This document shows positions 63,968 through 64,000 of a stretch of DNA of 64,000 bases, piece by piece. Location of the stretch: NCBI GenBank assembly GCA_963763305.1, contig CAVXNP010000001.1, forward strand, positions 1,426,001-1,490,000. The letters run 5' to 3'. Origin of the DNA: CAVXNP01 sp963763305. Its GTDB lineage: Bacteria > Pseudomonadota > Gammaproteobacteria > Xanthomonadales > Rhodanobacteraceae. The notes beneath the pieces were generated by a model. It was not told where the DNA came from. It saw only the letters and a program-made list of their open reading frames with translations, and did no database searches. Numbering within the stretch: position 1 is the first letter of the stretch; each line of letters opens with the position of its first letter. A program made the position numbers and the translations under genes.

Positions 63968-64000
63968 ATGACCACCGATCGCAAATTCCTGGTATTCGCA
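63968..64000 (+). CDS. Unidentified gene, first 11 codons only
   Basis: The window ends inside a frame that begins ATG ACC ACC GAT CGC (MTTDRKFLVFA). A GGGGGA ribosome site lies four bases before the ATG, which supports a real start. Too little is present to name it. The 296 bases upstream, after the natA-like start, hold no gene but include the 14-base palindrome CGCCAGCGCTGGCG at 63856-63869. Confidence 0.45.
   Translation, partial: MTTDRKFLVFA

Overview
The window is a high-GC (roughly two-thirds G+C) gammaproteobacterial chromosome segment. The gene content points to Xanthomonadales, most likely the Rhodanobacteraceae side (Rhodanobacter/Dyella/Frateuria-like): secB-gpsA next to rpmB-rpmG, a bioB-bioF-bioH-bioC cluster, an Asp-type HemB, a GldG/DUF4340 ABC cassette, an MFS-acyltransferase fusion and an SDR-trehalase pair. 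The genus is an inference. I saw no tRNA, rRNA, CRISPR array, insertion sequence or prophage.

Layout. 1-10.6 kb: end of an ankyrin protein, a Kef-type K+ antiporter, a small TIGR03067 protein, hemB, divergent glucokinase, a secreted thioredoxin-fold protein, a HAD phosphatase and a SNF2 helicase. Four of these (kefC-like, hemB, thioredoxin-fold, SNF2) are broken by single-base frameshifts, as is the trehalase at 37.3 kb; they look like base-call indels rather than decayed genes. 10.9-15.4 kb: secB-gpsA, the divergent rpmB-rpmG operon with a clear terminator, a DUF3016 protein and a fatty-acid desaturase. 15.5-21 kb: an ABC-GldG-DUF4340 cassette and a CpdB-type lipoprotein nucleotidase. 21.5-28 kb: a FecR/TonB-receptor pair without a sigma factor gene, then thrB-thrC. 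28-31.5 kb: diguanylate cyclase, ubiA, comF and a small membrane protein. 31.6-36.5 kb: a biotin operon (bioB, bioF, trhO, bioH, bioC) behind a candidate BirA operator. 36.5-39 kb: SDR and trehalase.

40-57.2 kb is the most unusual part. A minus-strand operon runs sulfotransferase, 2908-residue repeat adhesin (LEPRVMFDGA N-terminus, DUF4347), TolC-family lipoprotein, HlyD adaptor, GAF-HlyD adaptor and an M50-protease/HlyD hybrid. Every junction within it is an overlap or a short gap. It looks like a dedicated export machine for one giant surface protein, but no ABC ATPase is encoded in the operon. Divergent to it are a phage-tail-collar (microcystin-dependent-protein-like) gene and a DUF6916 gene, followed by a convergent GNAT acetyltransferase. 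Together these may form one surface-structure system.

57.3-64 kb returns to ordinary genes: tag glycosylase, an EamA transporter, an intergenic repeat region, an MFS-acyltransferase fusion, a NatAB-type ABC exporter and the first codons of an unidentified gene.
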